DNA of 64,000 nucleotides from Paenibacillus algicola. GTDB taxonomy: Bacteria; Bacillota; Bacilli; Paenibacillales; Paenibacillaceae. The stretch is from the NCBI RefSeq assembly GCF_005577435.1, contig NZ_CP040396.1:3910001-3974000 (forward strand). Direction: 5' to 3'. Below, piece by piece: positions 52,694 through 63,604 of the stretch. Below the pieces are notes generated by a model, which was not told the DNA's origin, searched no databases, and saw only the letters and a list, made by a program, of their open reading frames with translations. The stretch's first letter is position 1. The number at the start of each line of letters is the position of its first letter. A program made the translations under genes and the position numbers.

Positions 52694-53182
52694 TCAAGAT
52701 GATAGCATATCTGAAACGAGACAGACAACCGCCTGCGCGGCAATGCCTTCGCCCCGTCCCGTAAAGCCCAGCTGCTCGGTCGTCGTCGCCTTCACATTGA
52801 TCTGCTCCGGCTCGGCATTCATGGCCTTGGCCATAATTTCGGCCATCTGCGGGATGTACGGCGCCATCTTCGGCTTTTGTGCAATAATGGTACAGTCCGC
52901 ATTCCCCAGCGAATAGCCCTTCTCCTTGGCCATGCTCCACACCTCTTCCAGCAGCTTCAGACTGTCGGCATCCTTAAAAGCGGGATCAGTGTCCGGAAAA
53001 TGTCTGCCAATATCGCCCAGACCTAATGCGCCGAGAATCGCATCACTCAAAGCATGCAGCAGCACATCGGCATCGGAATGCCCCAGCAGTCCCTTCTCGT
53101 ACGGAATATGCACCCCGCCGATAATGCAGGGTCTGCCCTCCGTCAGCTGATGCACATCAAATCCCTGGCCTACGCGAATCAT
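52694..53182 (-). CDS. ispF: 2-C-methyl-D-erythritol 2,4-cyclodiphosphate synthase
   Basis: A 162-residue MEP-pathway enzyme. Zinc ligands are visible in GFDVHQL (Asp and His) and [16 protein letters not shown]. It follows ispD with a 4-base overlap, so the two successive isoprenoid steps are coupled. Confidence 0.97.
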   Translation of the reverse strand: MIRVGQGFDVHQLTEGRPCIIGGVHIPYEKGLLGHSDADVLLHALSDAILGALGLGDIGRHFPDTDPAFKDADSLKLLEEVWSMAKEKGYSLGNADCTIIAQKPKMAPYIPQMAEIMAKAMNAEPEQINVKATTTEQLGFTGRGEGIAAQAVVCLVSDMLSS

Positions 53183-53877
53183 GAATCCGACTCCTCCTTG
53201 TTTCGTGTCATCAACGCCGCCAGCACCAGATCATCCGGCGTCGTAATTTTGATATTGCTGTATTTGCCCTCTGTAATCGCCACCGGCAGCCCGAGATGCT
53301 CCAGCAGCATCGCATCATCCGTTGCCGTAAAGCCGTCCTGCTGTGCCGTCTCGTGGGCTCGCAGCAAATCAGCAAGACGAAAAGCCTGCGGCGTATGCAC
53401 AGCCCACAGACTTTGACGGGCCGGTGTGCCCGTAATCAGGCCCTGCCCGTTGACCTGCTTGATCGTATCCTTCACAGGCACGGCCAGCACAGCCGCTCCC
53501 TCCCGGATCGCGGTATCCCTGCAGGCTGCGATCTCCTCGTGCGTCACGAAGGGACGTACCCCGTCATGGATCATCACCCATTCACTGTGCAGCTGCAGGA
53601 TCCCGAGATACACGGACTCCTGACGCTCCCGGCCGCCGGGGACGACAGCCTTGACCTTGTCCAATCCGTACTCCGAGATCCAGTCCTGACAGCGCGGCAC
53701 ATCGTCTTCCCCCGTCACCAGCACGATTTCTTCCATCCATGGCAGGCGGTTAAATATATCCAGGGTCTGGACCACAATTGGCCTGCCGCCAATGTCCAGA
53801 AACTGCTTGCTTTCCCGGGTGCCCATTCTTGAACCTTTTCCTGCCGCTACAATCACGGCTCCGAAGCCCGTAAACAT
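53179..53877 (-). CDS. ispD: 2-C-methyl-D-erythritol 4-phosphate cytidylyltransferase
   Basis: A 232-residue nucleotidyltransferase ([12 protein letters not shown] binding [24 protein letters not shown]). It lies 96 bp after the PIN/TRAM gene, as in Bacillus. Confidence 0.97.
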   Translation of the reverse strand: MFTGFGAVIVAAGKGSRMGTRESKQFLDIGGRPIVVQTLDIFNRLPWMEEIVLVTGEDDVPRCQDWISEYGLDKVKAVVPGGRERQESVYLGILQLHSEWVMIHDGVRPFVTHEEIAACRDTAIREGAAVLAVPVKDTIKQVNGQGLITGTPARQSLWAVHTPQAFRLADLLRAHETAQQDGFTATDDAMLLEHLGLPVAITEGKYSNIKITTPDDLVLAALMTRNKEESDS

Positions 53878-53973
53878 ATCAAAACCCCTGTTCCAAAATG
53901 CCCCGCTTTAGAGAAGCTTGCCTGTCATCCCTGCTGCGGCGCGCAGTATAGGTACATGTTCCATCATACCTGT

Positions 53974-55062
53974 TTACTGCGCTTTTTCCAACAGTTTCGG
54001 TTTCGCAAAAATCATCCGTCCCGCCGAGGTCTGAAGGACACTTGTGACCAGCACCTCCATCATGTTGCCGATATAATCCCGTCCGCCTTCCACGACGATC
54101 ATCGTCCCGTCATCCAGATAAGCCACGCCCTGACCGTGCTCCTTGCCATCCTTGATGATCTGCACGAGAATTTCCTCGCCTGGCAGCACGACCGGCTTCA
54201 CCGCATTCGCCAGATCATTGATGTTCAGCACCGACACGCCCTGCAGCTCACATACCTTGTTGAGATTGAAATCGTTGGTTACCACCTTGCCCTGAAGCAC
54301 CTTTGCCAGCTTGACCAGCTTGCTGTCCACCTCGGAGATGTCTTCAAAGTCTCCTTCATAGATGAGTACCTTGACGTCCAGCTCCTTCTGGATCTTGTTC
54401 AAAATATCCAGTCCCCGCCGTCCCCGATTGCGCTTCAGCAGGTCAGATGAATCCGCGATATGCTGCAGCTCCTCCAGCACAAACTCAGGAATGACAATTG
54501 TCCCCTCAATAAACCCGGTCTTGCAAATATCAGCGATCCTGCCGTCAATAATGACACTGGTATCCAGAATCTTATGCTCCTCGAACCAGCTCGGCTCCGG
54601 TTCGGCGCTCTGACTCCAGCGGCCGCTCATCCAGAAGGATGCCAGCTCGTCCTTCTTCTCCAGGCCGATCCGGTAGCCCGCATAGCCTCCCAGCAGCGTC
54701 AGGCCGACCTGAAGCAGGCGTCCTCCCTGGCCCAGCCAGGCAAGGCCTGGGGAGAGGAGCAGCGACAGCAGCAGGCCTCCCAATAGACCCGCCATACCGG
54801 CAGCCAGCTCGTTCATAGGCACTCTTGCGCAGGCAGCAATCACTCCCTGCAGCCTTCCGGCGAATCGGTCGGCCAGAAGCGTCCCGCTCATCCCGAACAG
54901 CAGCGCACCCAAGAGAGCAAACACCCCGCTTCCCCCTCCCAGCATGCCTTGACCAAATACGAGCCCCAGCTCGGGAAACGATGGCTCCAGCCACTCATAT
55001 AACGAATTTCCGCACCATGCCCCGCACAGTAAGGTGAATACTAAGATAGCTTTTTTTAACAT
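53974..55062 (-). CDS. PIN/TRAM domain membrane protein (YacL type)
   Basis: A 362-residue protein with four membrane spans in the first 140 residues, a PIN nuclease-like domain (about 165-285, [20 protein letters not shown] with conserved Asp) and a C-terminal TRAM domain (about 290-350). The gene lies between radA/disA and ispD in most Bacilli; its function is unknown but RNA cleavage is plausible. A RBS AAGGAGG precedes the ATG. Confidence 0.87.
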   Translation of the reverse strand: MLKKAILVFTLLCGAWCGNSLYEWLEPSFPELGLVFGQGMLGGGSGVFALLGALLFGMSGTLLADRFAGRLQGVIAACARVPMNELAAGMAGLLGGLLLSLLLSPGLAWLGQGGRLLQVGLTLLGGYAGYRIGLEKKDELASFWMSGRWSQSAEPEPSWFEEHKILDTSVIIDGRIADICKTGFIEGTIVIPEFVLEELQHIADSSDLLKRNRGRRGLDILNKIQKELDVKVLIYEGDFEDISEVDSKLVKLAKVLQGKVVTNDFNLNKVCELQGVSVLNINDLANAVKPVVLPGEEILVQIIKDGKEHGQGVAYLDDGTMIVVEGGRDYIGNMMEVLVTSVLQTSAGRMIFAKPKLLEKAQ

Positions 55063-55263
55063 AGGTCCGGCGCACCTCCTTTAACAAAATAGTGTCAACT
55101 TATAGCACTCAGTATGGTCTGATTTTCCAATGGATAATCGTATAGAAATGTAAAATTTTATTGGAAGAGGAAAATGCGCGGTCATGTGGCTGACTTTCAG
55201 GGCATATCAGGGCATGACGGAGAGAATCCCCGGTTCAAGCCGATTCCCGGCAAGCTGGCCAGG

Positions 55264-55292
55264 TTGAATCCCTAGATGGGGTGGACTATAAT
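55264..55292 (+). promoter_or_regulatory. Sigma-A promoter of the plus-strand gene at 55333
   Basis: TTGAAT (55264-55269), 17 bases, TATAAT (55287-55292), about 40 bp before the ATG. Confidence 0.75.
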
Positions 55293-55332
55293 GAATGCAA
55301 CTATATCAACAAATCGAGGTGGATGTTAAACG

Positions 55333-55728
55333 ATGAACGCTCCTAATTTACAGGCCTTTCAGGATCAGGTCTCCGAATTGCTGCTCCGCCACCGCAGTCT
55401 GCTGGACGTCCTCTCCAAGAATGGCCAAAGCAGTGCTTCCGTTAACCGGGCTGTCACCAAAGCGATCACGGAATGCGGTTGTATTGAGCTGCATGCCACC
55501 AAACAAAGCTTTGACGCCGGGACCGATCTTGAATCGGCCAGAGCGCATGCCGGCACTCATATCGAGGGAAGCTTGTGCGAGAATTGCCGGGAGGCTGTAA
55601 GCTCTGAGCTGGGGCGCAATTTGTTTTATATGTCTGCTATGGCCAACCTGCTCGATATTCAGCTGGAGGAAGTACTCAACAAGGAATCCAAGAAATGCTC
55701 GACGCTGGGATTGTTCAATCTATCGTAA
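55333..55728 (+). CDS. Small conserved cysteine-containing protein
   Basis: A 131-residue soluble protein (MNAPNLQAFQDQVSELLLRH), mostly helical. It has a Cys-Gly-Cys (TECGCIELHA, about residue 50) and a C-x2-C (GSLCENC, about residue 85), which could hold a metal or redox site. I recall similar proteins in Paenibacillus and Bacillus carrying only a DUF-type name; I cannot assign a function. It has a good sigma-A promoter, AGGTGG before the ATG, and a bidirectional terminator shared with pssA. Confidence 0.75.
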   Translation: MNAPNLQAFQDQVSELLLRHRSLLDVLSKNGQSSASVNRAVTKAITECGCIELHATKQSFDAGTDLESARAHAGTHIEGSLCENCREAVSSELGRNLFYMSAMANLLDIQLEEVLNKESKKCSTLGLFNLS

Positions 55729-55741
55729 AGATGTTCTAAGC

Positions 55742-55799
55742 AAAAAAAGCATTTATTTCTCTGCCCTTACGTTCAAGGACAGGAAATAAATGCTTTTTA
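55742..55799. terminator. Bidirectional terminator
   Basis: GCATTTATTTC (55749-55759) and GAAATAAATGC (55783-55793) pair; an A run before and a T run after serve the convergent gene at 55333 and pssA. Confidence 0.85.
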
Positions 55800-55858
55800 T
55801 TCATTCGTGGATATGTCGGTATGGATCCGAGTAACGCTATACATGGTCACAGATGGCA

Positions 55859-56587
55859 TTACCGGTCCGAAGAACGATACGCCTCTTCCTCAGAATTCCG
55901 CTTCATACGGCGGCCGCGAATGAGACGCTGCACACTCTGCTTCAGGCCAAAGCCTGCATACAGCACCAAGGGTACAAAGATCAGCATAGAGGTCTGCTCC
56001 GGAAAGAACACCGCTACAGCGACCGCAGCAATAACGACCAGCGGCGTAAACTTGATCGCCTTCTTCGGAAGGCCGATCTTCTTGAAGTTCGGGTATTTCA
56101 CACGGCTAATCATCAGATAAGAGAGCAGCAGCATGGCAATCATCATATAGGGCGCTGAAATTTCTTCGTGGAACAGAGCCAGTGTAGCCAGTACACCGCC
56201 CGCCGCCGGAATCGGCAGCCCGATGAAATATCCCGGAATACCCGGGCGGACATTGAATCGTGCCAGTCGGAGCGCTCCGCACATCGGAAAGACCGCGGTT
56301 ACAGTCCAGGCCAGCGCACTGTTCATATCCATAAAAGCTACGGAATACATAATGAGCGCCGGTGCTACGCCAAACGATACGATGTCAGACAGGGAATCCA
56401 GCTCTTTGCCAAAATCACTCTGCGCATTGAGGGCGCGAGCCACTCTGCCATCCAGTCCGTCAAGCAGCATAGCGACGATAATCATAATAGCCGCTGTGCT
56501 GGTGTTACCGTTTACCGCAAGAATTATGCCAATCATTCCGAGAAACAGATTACCTAAAGTAAACATGTTCGGAATTGATTTCGTCAT
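55859..56587 (-). CDS. pssA: CDP-diacylglycerol-serine O-phosphatidyltransferase
   Basis: A 242-residue membrane enzyme making phosphatidylserine. The CDP-alcohol phosphotransferase motif DGLDGRVARALNAQSDFGKE continuing to LDSLSD (residues about 43-67) has all the conserved Asp, Gly and Arg residues. About six membrane spans follow. No psd gene is visible next to it. A strong promoter overlaps the end of disA. Confidence 0.92.
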   Translation of the reverse strand: MTKSIPNMFTLGNLFLGMIGIILAVNGNTSTAAIMIIVAMLLDGLDGRVARALNAQSDFGKELDSLSDIVSFGVAPALIMYSVAFMDMNSALAWTVTAVFPMCGALRLARFNVRPGIPGYFIGLPIPAAGGVLATLALFHEEISAPYMMIAMLLLSYLMISRVKYPNFKKIGLPKKAIKFTPLVVIAAVAVAVFFPEQTSMLIFVPLVLYAGFGLKQSVQRLIRGRRMKRNSEEEAYRSSDR

Positions 56588-56626
56588 GGGTTGTTCACCT
56601 CGTTAGATTTTACATCACGTTAATAG

Positions 56627-56655
56627 ATTGTATGATATTTACATTTGTCTGTCAA
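56627..56655 (-). promoter_or_regulatory. Sigma-A promoter of pssA
   Basis: TTGACA (56655-56650), 17 bases, TACAAT (56632-56627) on the minus strand, overlapping the last codons of disA. Confidence 0.8.
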
Positions 56656-57715
56656 TAAATACTTGATCCTGCAGACGCTTCAGACCTTCTTTAATCGTGC
56701 GCGCCCGCACCTCTCCGATGCCGTCCACTTCATCGAGCTCATCAATGCTCGCCGCCATAATGCTCGGCAAATCCTCAAATGTATCCACCAGATTACGAAT
56801 AATGACATTCGGCAGCCGCGGGATTTTATTCAGGATGCGGTAGCCCCGGGGAAGCACTTCCTCATCGGCGGTAGCTGTGGAGGAGGGATAGCCCAACAGC
56901 CGAAGAATGAGATTAATATCGAGAAGCTCCTCGTCATCCAGCCGCTTCAATGCATGAATAATCTCTCTGACGTTCTCCTCGCTGTACTCCTTGGCATAAT
57001 CGGCATACAGGAACCAGGCTTCCTCTTCAATGTTGCTGACGAGCTCTTCCATCTGCATACTGATCAAACGGCCTTCGTTACCCAACTCATTGATATACCG
57101 TTTAATCTCCTTCTTAATCCTTAACACCATTTCGACCCGTTGAATAACATTTACGACTTCGTGGATTGTAACCAGCTCTTCAAATTCCGAGGCGGACAGG
57201 TTCGTCAGCGACTGGTTCAGCACCACCCGGTAACGCTCCAGTGTCTGAATAGCCTGATTCGCTTTGGTCAGGATGACGCCAATTTCCTTCAGAGAATAAC
57301 GGATCGAGCCCTGATACAGCGTAATAATGTTCCGGCGCTGGGAGATGGACACCACCAGCTTCCCCGTCTGCTTCGCCACCCGTTCTGCAGTACGGTGCCG
57401 AATTCCGGTTTCGATGGAGGAGATCGAGGAGTCCGGAATGAGCTGGGTATTGGCATACAGTATCCGCCTTAAATCCTCACTCAGAATAATCGCACCGTCC
57501 ATCTTGGCCAGCTCATACAAGTAGTTCGGCGAGAAGTCACAATTGATGGAGAAGCCTCCGTCTACAACCTCCATCACCTCTGGACTGTAGCCGACCACGA
57601 GCAGGGCCCCGGTTTTGGCGCGCAGCACGTTCTCCAGTCCGTCACGGAAAGCTGTCCCCGGTGCCACCAGCTTCAGCAGTTCATTCATTTTGTCCAGTTG
57701 AACCGATTCTTTCAC
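56639..57715 (-). CDS. disA: Diadenylate cyclase / DNA integrity scanning protein DisA
   Basis: A 358-residue protein making c-di-AMP. The DAC domain (about 5-145) carries DGA (73-75) and RHRTA (106-110), both essential. The linker is helical and the C-terminal HhH domain (near 290-350, [20 protein letters not shown]) binds branched DNA. It lies 13 bp after radA. Confidence 0.97.
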   Translation of the reverse strand: MKESVQLDKMNELLKLVAPGTAFRDGLENVLRAKTGALLVVGYSPEVMEVVDGGFSINCDFSPNYLYELAKMDGAIILSEDLRRILYANTQLIPDSSISSIETGIRHRTAERVAKQTGKLVVSISQRRNIITLYQGSIRYSLKEIGVILTKANQAIQTLERYRVVLNQSLTNLSASEFEELVTIHEVVNVIQRVEMVLRIKKEIKRYINELGNEGRLISMQMEELVSNIEEEAWFLYADYAKEYSEENVREIIHALKRLDDEELLDINLILRLLGYPSSTATADEEVLPRGYRILNKIPRLPNVIIRNLVDTFEDLPSIMAASIDELDEVDGIGEVRARTIKEGLKRLQDQVFIDRQM

Positions 57716-57728
57716 CTTAGTATGCCCC

Positions 57729-59096
57729 CTAATTTAACGCAACCGCTAACGCATCTGCTACCGTATTAACTCCAATAATTTCTATGCCCTTGGGATGCTT
57801 CCATCCCTTCAGGCTCTTCTCGGGCAGGATAACCCGTTTAAAGCCCAGCTTCTGCGCTTCCTTCACCCGCTGCTCCGCACGGGACACTGCCCGCACTTCA
57901 CCGGTCAGGCCGACTTCTCCGAAGATGACGTCATACGGCTTCGTCGGTACATCGCGGAAGCTGGATGCAATGCTGACTGCGATCGCAAGATCCACAGCCG
58001 GCTCATCCAGCTTCACGCCCCCGGCTACATTAAGGTAAGCGTCCTGATTCTGCAGGAACATGCCCATCCTTTTCTCCAGCACCGCAATAATGAGATTCAT
58101 CCGGTGATGATCTACCCCGGTGCCCATCCGCCTTGGAGACGGAAAATGAGTCGATGAGATCAAAGCCTGCAGCTCCACAAGTACGGGCCGTGTGCCTTCC
58201 ATGCTCGCTACCACCGTAGAGCCGGCTACCCCCAGCGGACGCTCGGAGAGAAACAGCTCGGATGGATTGCCAACCTCCCGCAGCCCCTCCTCACCCATTT
58301 CAAAAATCCCCATCTCGTTCGTGGAGCCGAAGCGGTTCTTCACGGCGCGCAGCAGCCGGTACGTATGATGGCGTTCCCCTTCAAAATAAAGCACGCAATC
58401 CACCATATGCTCCAGCATCCGCGGTCCCGCGATGGCTCCTTCCTTCGTCACGTGGCCCACGAGCACTGTAGCGATGCCCTTGACCTTCGCAATCCGCATA
58501 AACCGGGCGGTACATTCCCGCACCTGCGATACGCTTCCCGGAGCACTTGAAATATCCGGCTGATACACCGTCTGAATGGAGTCAATGACCACAAACTGCG
58601 GCTGCACGCTTTCAATCGCTTCCTCCACACTCTCCAGATTCGTCTCGCAAAGCACAAACAGCTCCGGGGATAAGGCCCCTAGGCGGTCAGCACGAAGCTT
58701 GGTCTGGCGAACCGATTCCTCTCCCGAGATATACAGCACCCGCAGCCCGCGATTAGCCAGCTGATTCGAGGTTTGGAGAAGCAGGGTTGATTTGCCGATG
58801 CCCGGATCACCGCCGACAAGCACAAGTGAACCCGGGACGAGTCCGCCGCCGAGTACTCTGTTCAGCTCTATAATGCCGGTCTCGATCCGGGGCTCCTTGC
58901 CGCTCTCCACATTCAGGATGGATACGGGCTTCTCTTTACTATGAAATACGGGCGAATTCATGCCCTGTGTCTTGATTACCGTCTCGGTTTCTTCCACCAT
59001 GGAGTTCCAGGCCTGACAGCCTGGGCATTTGCCGTACCATTTCGGCGATTCATAGCCGCAGTCGGTACAATAAAACTTGGTTTTGGATTTAGCCAT
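57729..59096 (-). CDS. radA: DNA repair/branch migration protein RadA
   Basis: A 455-residue RecA-like ATPase: zinc finger Cys10, Cys13, Cys24, Cys27; Walker [10 protein letters not shown] (96-104); KNRFG near residue 255; and a C-terminal Lon-like domain. It acts in recombination with RecA. It begins about 165 bp after the clpC terminator and may have its own weak promoter, not clearly resolved. Confidence 0.97.
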   Translation of the reverse strand: MAKSKTKFYCTDCGYESPKWYGKCPGCQAWNSMVEETETVIKTQGMNSPVFHSKEKPVSILNVESGKEPRIETGIIELNRVLGGGLVPGSLVLVGGDPGIGKSTLLLQTSNQLANRGLRVLYISGEESVRQTKLRADRLGALSPELFVLCETNLESVEEAIESVQPQFVVIDSIQTVYQPDISSAPGSVSQVRECTARFMRIAKVKGIATVLVGHVTKEGAIAGPRMLEHMVDCVLYFEGERHHTYRLLRAVKNRFGSTNEMGIFEMGEEGLREVGNPSELFLSERPLGVAGSTVVASMEGTRPVLVELQALISSTHFPSPRRMGTGVDHHRMNLIIAVLEKRMGMFLQNQDAYLNVAGGVKLDEPAVDLAIAVSIASSFRDVPTKPYDVIFGEVGLTGEVRAVSRAEQRVKEAQKLGFKRVILPEKSLKGWKHPKGIEIIGVNTVADALAVALN

Positions 59097-59258
59097 GTTC
59101 TCTCCTTTATGATGACCATCCTTTACAAAAAACCATAAGTCTTTTGCGAATTAGGCATTACTCAAAGTTTACCATTGATCACAAACCAACGTAAAGGCAA
59201 ATCGGGAATCCTCTCCTTGATTATCGGTCTGTTTTTCCTAAAGCCTTACTGTATATAC
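59097..59258. other. radA upstream region
   Basis: No gene. TTTACG, 18 bases, TAAACT on the minus strand (about 59172-59201) is the only promoter-like pair I find for radA; it is weak. Confidence 0.35.
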
Positions 59259-59298
59259 AAAAAAAGCAGGCCTTCGCGCATCATGCATCGGCCTGCTT
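59259..59298 (-). terminator. Terminator of the clpC operon
   Basis: AAGCAGGCC and GGCCTGCTT form a 9-bp stem around a 17-base loop, followed by six T residues on the minus strand. It separates clpC from radA. Confidence 0.85.
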
Positions 59299-59396
59299 CT
59301 TCAATCGCGATCACAGCAGAGGAGCATGCTGCCGGCTGTCGCCGGCAACTTTTACTCTCCTGCCTGATGAGATCCTGTATCTTATTATGACTTGGG

Positions 59397-61844
59397 TTAC
59401 TCCTGCTGCGCCGGGGCAGCCTGCGTTTTGGTTACGGTCAACGCGCCTTCGCTCTCGTCGATCAGCAGCTGATCTCCTTTGGAGATATTGCCCTTCAGCA
59501 GCTCCTCGGACAAACGATCCTCTATATGCTTCTGAATCGCTCTGCGGAGCGGACGGGCACCGAATGCCGGATCATAGCCTTCCTTCGCCAGGAATGCCTT
59601 TGCTTGATCGGTCAGCTCGAACTCCACATTGAAGTCACGCAGCCGCTTCTTCAGCTCATCCGACATCAGCGTCACAATCTCGCCGATGTGCTTCTCTTCC
59701 AGGGAGTGGAACACGATGATTTCATCAATCCGGTTCAGGAATTCAGGACGGAAGCTCTTCTTCAGCTCATCCATGACCTTGCCCTTCATGTTGTTATAAT
59801 CATGGCCCGCATCCAGCGATGCCGTGAAGCCGAGGGTAGAGTTACGCTTGATCGCTTCCGCTCCAACGTTAGAGGTCAGAATGATCAGCGTGTTGCGGAA
59901 GTCAACAACCCGGCCCTTGGAATCGGTCAAGCGTCCATCCTCCAGCACTTGCAGCAGGATGTTAAACACTTCCGGATGAGCCTTCTCAATCTCATCAAGC
60001 AGGACGACGGAATAAGGCTTGCGGCGAACCTTCTCGGTCAGCTGGCCGCCCTCATCATAGCCGACATATCCTGGAGGCGCTCCAACGAGCCTCGAAGTCG
60101 AGTGCTTCTCCATGTACTCGGACATGTCGATCCGCACCACGGCGTTCTCATCGCCGAACATGGCTTCTGCCAATGCACGGGCAAGCTCAGTCTTACCTAC
60201 ACCGGTTGGACCGAGGAAGATGAAGGAGCCCATTGGGCGCTTCGGATCCTTCAGGCCAGCGCGGGAGCGGCGTACGGCACGGCTGACTGCCTTGACGGCT
60301 TCCTCCTGGCCAATGACCCGGCTGTGAAGCAGCTGCTCCATGTTCAGCAGGCGCTCGGTCTCTTCTTCCTTCAGCTTGTTCACAGGAATACCGGTCCAGA
60401 TGGCTACCACATCCGCAATATCCTCCGGAGTTACCTCGGAATCTGTACGTCCCTGCTTCTCTTTCCACTGGTTCTTCGTCACTTCCAGCTCTTCACGCAG
60501 CTTCTGCTCCGTATCACGGAGCGCCGCAGCCTTCTCAAACTCCTGGCTCTGTACAGCAGCATCCTTCTCCTTGCGGATATCCTCCAGACGAGATTCCTGA
60601 TCCTTCAGGTTCGGTGGAATGGTGTACGTATGCAGCCTTACCTTCGAGCCTGCTTCATCAATCAGATCGATCGCTTTATCTGGCAGGAAGCGGTCTGTAA
60701 TATAACGGTCGGACAAGCGTACCGCCTGTTCAATCGCTTCATCGGTAATTTTGACACGGTGATGCGCTTCATACCGGTCACGCAGACCGTACAGAATCTG
60801 GATGGCCTCTTCCGGAGACGGCTGATCCACCGTAATCGGCTGGAAGCGGCGCTCCAGTGCAGCATCCTTCTCGATGTACTTGCGGTACTCATCCAGGGTA
60901 GTTGCCCCGATGCACTGCAGCTCGCCCCGAGCCAGAGAAGGCTTCAGAATGTTGGAGGCATCAATAGCTCCTTCTGCGCCGCCCGCACCAATCAGCGTAT
61001 GCAATTCGTCGATAAACAGAACAATATTGCCTGCCTGGCGAATCTCGTCCATGATTTTCTTCAGGCGGTCCTCGAACTCACCGCGATATTTCGTACCGGC
61101 CACCACGGAGCCCATATCGAGCGTCATCACTCGCTTGTCACGCAGCGTTTCCGGAATTTCATTATTAATAATTTTCTGGGCCAGGCCTTCGGCGATTGCC
61201 GTCTTACCTACCCCTGGCTCACCAATCAGCACCGGATTGTTCTTCGTCCGGCGGCTCAGCACCTGAATAACGCGCTCAATTTCCTTGCTGCGCCCGATTA
61301 CCGGGTCCAGATTGCCTTCCTTCGCAATCGCTGTAAGATCACGCGCCAGGCTGTCCAGCGTTGGCGTATTGACATTTTGCGGCTGGCCGTGATGGCTCGA
61401 AACCGCTTCGCTGCTGCCAAGCAGCTGCAGCACCTGCTGACGCGCTTTGTTCAGGCTGATGCCCAGATTGTTCAGCACCCGTGCAGCCACACCTTCGCCT
61501 TCGCGAATGAGTCCCAGCAGAATATGCTCGGTGCCCACATACGTGTGGCCCAGCTTCCGCGCCTCATCCATCGAGAGCTCAATGACCTTCTTCGCTCTTG
61601 GGGTGTAGGCAATATTCGTCGGCTGTTCCTGACCGCGTCCGATCAAGGTCTCTACCTCATCCTGAATCTTCTCAAGACCCAGTCCAAGACCGATCAATGC
61701 TTTGGCGGCAATACCGTCGCCTTCCCGGATTAATCCGAGCAAAATATGTTCTGTACCGATATTATTATGGCCAAGCCGTACTGCTTCTTCCTGAGCCAGT
61801 GCGAGCACCTTCTGTGCACGTTCCGTAAATCTGCCAAACATCAT
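59397..61844 (-). CDS. clpC: ATP-dependent Clp protease ATP-binding subunit ClpC
   Basis: An 815-residue HSP100 unfoldase partnering ClpP. Two Clp-N repeats (about 5-145), first AAA domain ([15 protein letters not shown]), a UVR-containing middle domain bound by MecA or McsB, second AAA domain ([15 protein letters not shown]). The ATG at 61844 follows GGAGG with 10 bases spacing and opens [11 protein letters not shown]; the frame to 61907 is not part of the gene. It ends the ctsR-mcsA-mcsB-clpC operon. Confidence 0.97.
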   Translation of the reverse strand: MMFGRFTERAQKVLALAQEEAVRLGHNNIGTEHILLGLIREGDGIAAKALIGLGLGLEKIQDEVETLIGRGQEQPTNIAYTPRAKKVIELSMDEARKLGHTYVGTEHILLGLIREGEGVAARVLNNLGISLNKARQQVLQLLGSSEAVSSHHGQPQNVNTPTLDSLARDLTAIAKEGNLDPVIGRSKEIERVIQVLSRRTKNNPVLIGEPGVGKTAIAEGLAQKIINNEIPETLRDKRVMTLDMGSVVAGTKYRGEFEDRLKKIMDEIRQAGNIVLFIDELHTLIGAGGAEGAIDASNILKPSLARGELQCIGATTLDEYRKYIEKDAALERRFQPITVDQPSPEEAIQILYGLRDRYEAHHRVKITDEAIEQAVRLSDRYITDRFLPDKAIDLIDEAGSKVRLHTYTIPPNLKDQESRLEDIRKEKDAAVQSQEFEKAAALRDTEQKLREELEVTKNQWKEKQGRTDSEVTPEDIADVVAIWTGIPVNKLKEEETERLLNMEQLLHSRVIGQEEAVKAVSRAVRRSRAGLKDPKRPMGSFIFLGPTGVGKTELARALAEAMFGDENAVVRIDMSEYMEKHSTSRLVGAPPGYVGYDEGGQLTEKVRRKPYSVVLLDEIEKAHPEVFNILLQVLEDGRLTDSKGRVVDFRNTLIILTSNVGAEAIKRNSTLGFTASLDAGHDYNNMKGKVMDELKKSFRPEFLNRIDEIIVFHSLEEKHIGEIVTLMSDELKKRLRDFNVEFELTDQAKAFLAKEGYDPAFGARPLRRAIQKHIEDRLSEELLKGNISKGDQLLIDESEGALTVTKTQAAPAQQE

Positions 61845-61913
61845 AAGTATTGCACCTCCATGATTGATGGTTGTATTGATTTTAAACGCAGCGCCGTCAT
61901 TTTGCAAAATGGT

Positions 61914-62996
61914 TTAGCAAGGCTCCTGCTGCTGCCCGCTTAGCGTCTGCCGAATCAGCTTCGCCCGGCAAGAGTCCCGGTCGCCCAGATGGATGCTCTC
62001 CCCGAATTTCTTTTGCAGAAATCCGGGCTGGGTCATCACGTTCAGCTCATTCATCACGGAGCTGGACGGACCGTCCAGCAGACCCAAATCCACGCCAAGA
62101 CGAACGTCGGACAGGCGCTGCGCAGCTTCCTTAGACTCCATCACAGCTGCATAGGACAAAATGCCATATGATCTCATAACCCGGTCCGTAATCCGCAGCC
62201 GGGAGTCGTTCAGCAGCTTCGCGCGCGCATTTTTCTCATGTTCGATAATTTGCAGCACGACGCTGTGCAGGTTATCTATAATTTCATGCTCGGTCTGTCC
62301 GAGCGTAATTTGATTCGATATTTGAAAAAGATTGCCGAGTGCTTCACTGCCCTCGCCATAAATTCCGCGCACCGTCAAGCCAACCTGGGATACCGCCGAC
62401 AGAATCCGATTAATCTGCTGGGTCATGACCAGCGCGGGCAGATGCATCATAACTGACGCTCGAAGGCCGGTGCCGACATTGGTAGGGCAGCTCGTCATAT
62501 AGCCGCGCTTGTCGTCAAACGCATAATCGAGCTTCTCTTCAAAAGCATCATCAAGCTCTGTGGCCTTCTCCCAAGCCTCCATGACCTGAAAGCCAGGATA
62601 CAGGCACTGGATGCGTAAATGATCCTCTTCATTAATCATAATACTGATAGATTCATCGTCGTTTAACACGACTGCCCCGTTTCTCGACTCATTGGCAAGG
62701 TTCGGGCTGATCAGATGCTTCTCGACAAGCACCTTCTTATCCAGGTCGTCCAGCTCATCCAGATGGATGATGTGAAAGGCAGGAGTCCCCTCCTCGCACA
62801 GCCCTTCCTGGATCACCCCGGTCAGGATGCTCAGCACCTCACCGGACTGCTGGTTGGTCGCTAGCAGCGGGAACGGAAGCTGACGCAGATTGCGTGCTAC
62901 CCGCACCCGGGTACTGATGACAATATCAGAATCCTGACCGCTTCCGCGCATCCACTCGCTGAGTGCGTGTTCGGTGAACCGGAGATTCGACATCAC
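61914..62996 (-). CDS. mcsB: Protein-arginine kinase McsB
   Basis: A 360-residue phosphagen-kinase-like enzyme that phosphorylates arginine and marks proteins for ClpCP. The N-terminal kinase domain shows ISTRVRVARNLR and SCPTNVGTGLRASVMMHLP, with the nucleotide-binding arginines. Its activator McsA is encoded 52 bp upstream. RBS GGAGG precedes the ATG at 62996. Confidence 0.95.
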   Translation of the reverse strand: MMSNLRFTEHALSEWMRGSGQDSDIVISTRVRVARNLRQLPFPLLATNQQSGEVLSILTGVIQEGLCEEGTPAFHIIHLDELDDLDKKVLVEKHLISPNLANESRNGAVVLNDDESISIMINEEDHLRIQCLYPGFQVMEAWEKATELDDAFEEKLDYAFDDKRGYMTSCPTNVGTGLRASVMMHLPALVMTQQINRILSAVSQVGLTVRGIYGEGSEALGNLFQISNQITLGQTEHEIIDNLHSVVLQIIEHEKNARAKLLNDSRLRITDRVMRSYGILSYAAVMESKEAAQRLSDVRLGVDLGLLDGPSSSVMNELNVMTQPGFLQKKFGESIHLGDRDSCRAKLIRQTLSGQQQEPC

Positions 62997-63048
62997 GCAT
63001 TCCTCCTACTAAAATAAATGCAGCTTGTAAGCAAAGAGACCGACTAAA

Positions 63049-63576
63049 CTACGGGGTCAGCCCCTTCTCTAACTCCCGGATCTGGTCGCGGATTTGCGCG
63101 GCCGTTTCGAATTCTTCCTGAACAATGTGTTCATGCAGCTCTTTTTTCAGCTCGGCGATCTTCCGCTTTGTCTGAATGCGTCCACCGCTTCGCTTCGGCA
63201 CCTTGCCGACATGCGTGGTGCTGCCGTGCACCCTTTTGAACAAGGGATCCAGGCGATCCGAGAAATAGCTGTAGCAGGAGCTGCAGCCGAAGCGGCCCAG
63301 CTTGCTGAACTGGGTATAGGTCATCCCGCATTCCTCACACCTTGGAACCTGAGGTGCTTTGGCGCCGGACAGCTGCCCTTTACCCGATGGATCCAGATCC
63401 AGCAGGCCGGAGAGCAGGCTGTGGATCGAGAAGCCATTCGCCGTTCCGGGGATCATCTCCCCCTTCTCCCTCGCACAGGTCTCGCAAAAATGGAATTCCG
63501 TCTTCTCGCCATTCACAATCTTCGTAAAATGAAGCGTCGCCGGACGGATTCCGCATTCCTGGCACACCATACTCAT
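63049..63576 (-). CDS. mcsA: McsB activator McsA
   Basis: A 175-residue zinc protein: Cys5, Cys8, Cys31 and Cys34, a second CxxC set (CEECGMTYTQF, FGCSSCYSYF), and a C-terminal UVR domain (about 135-170, AELKKELHEHIVQEEFETAA). It activates McsB kinase. It lies between ctsR and mcsB. Confidence 0.94.
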   Translation of the reverse strand: MSMVCQECGIRPATLHFTKIVNGEKTEFHFCETCAREKGEMIPGTANGFSIHSLLSGLLDLDPSGKGQLSGAKAPQVPRCEECGMTYTQFSKLGRFGCSSCYSYFSDRLDPLFKRVHGSTTHVGKVPKRSGGRIQTKRKIAELKKELHEHIVQEEFETAAQIRDQIRELEKGLTP

Positions 63577-63604
63577 TCACTCTCCCCTCTACAATAGACC
63601 GTGT

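Noticed and set aside
59526..61733. 735-codon plus-strand open frame opposite clpC
   Set aside because: Shadow of clpC, whose protein is unmistakable.
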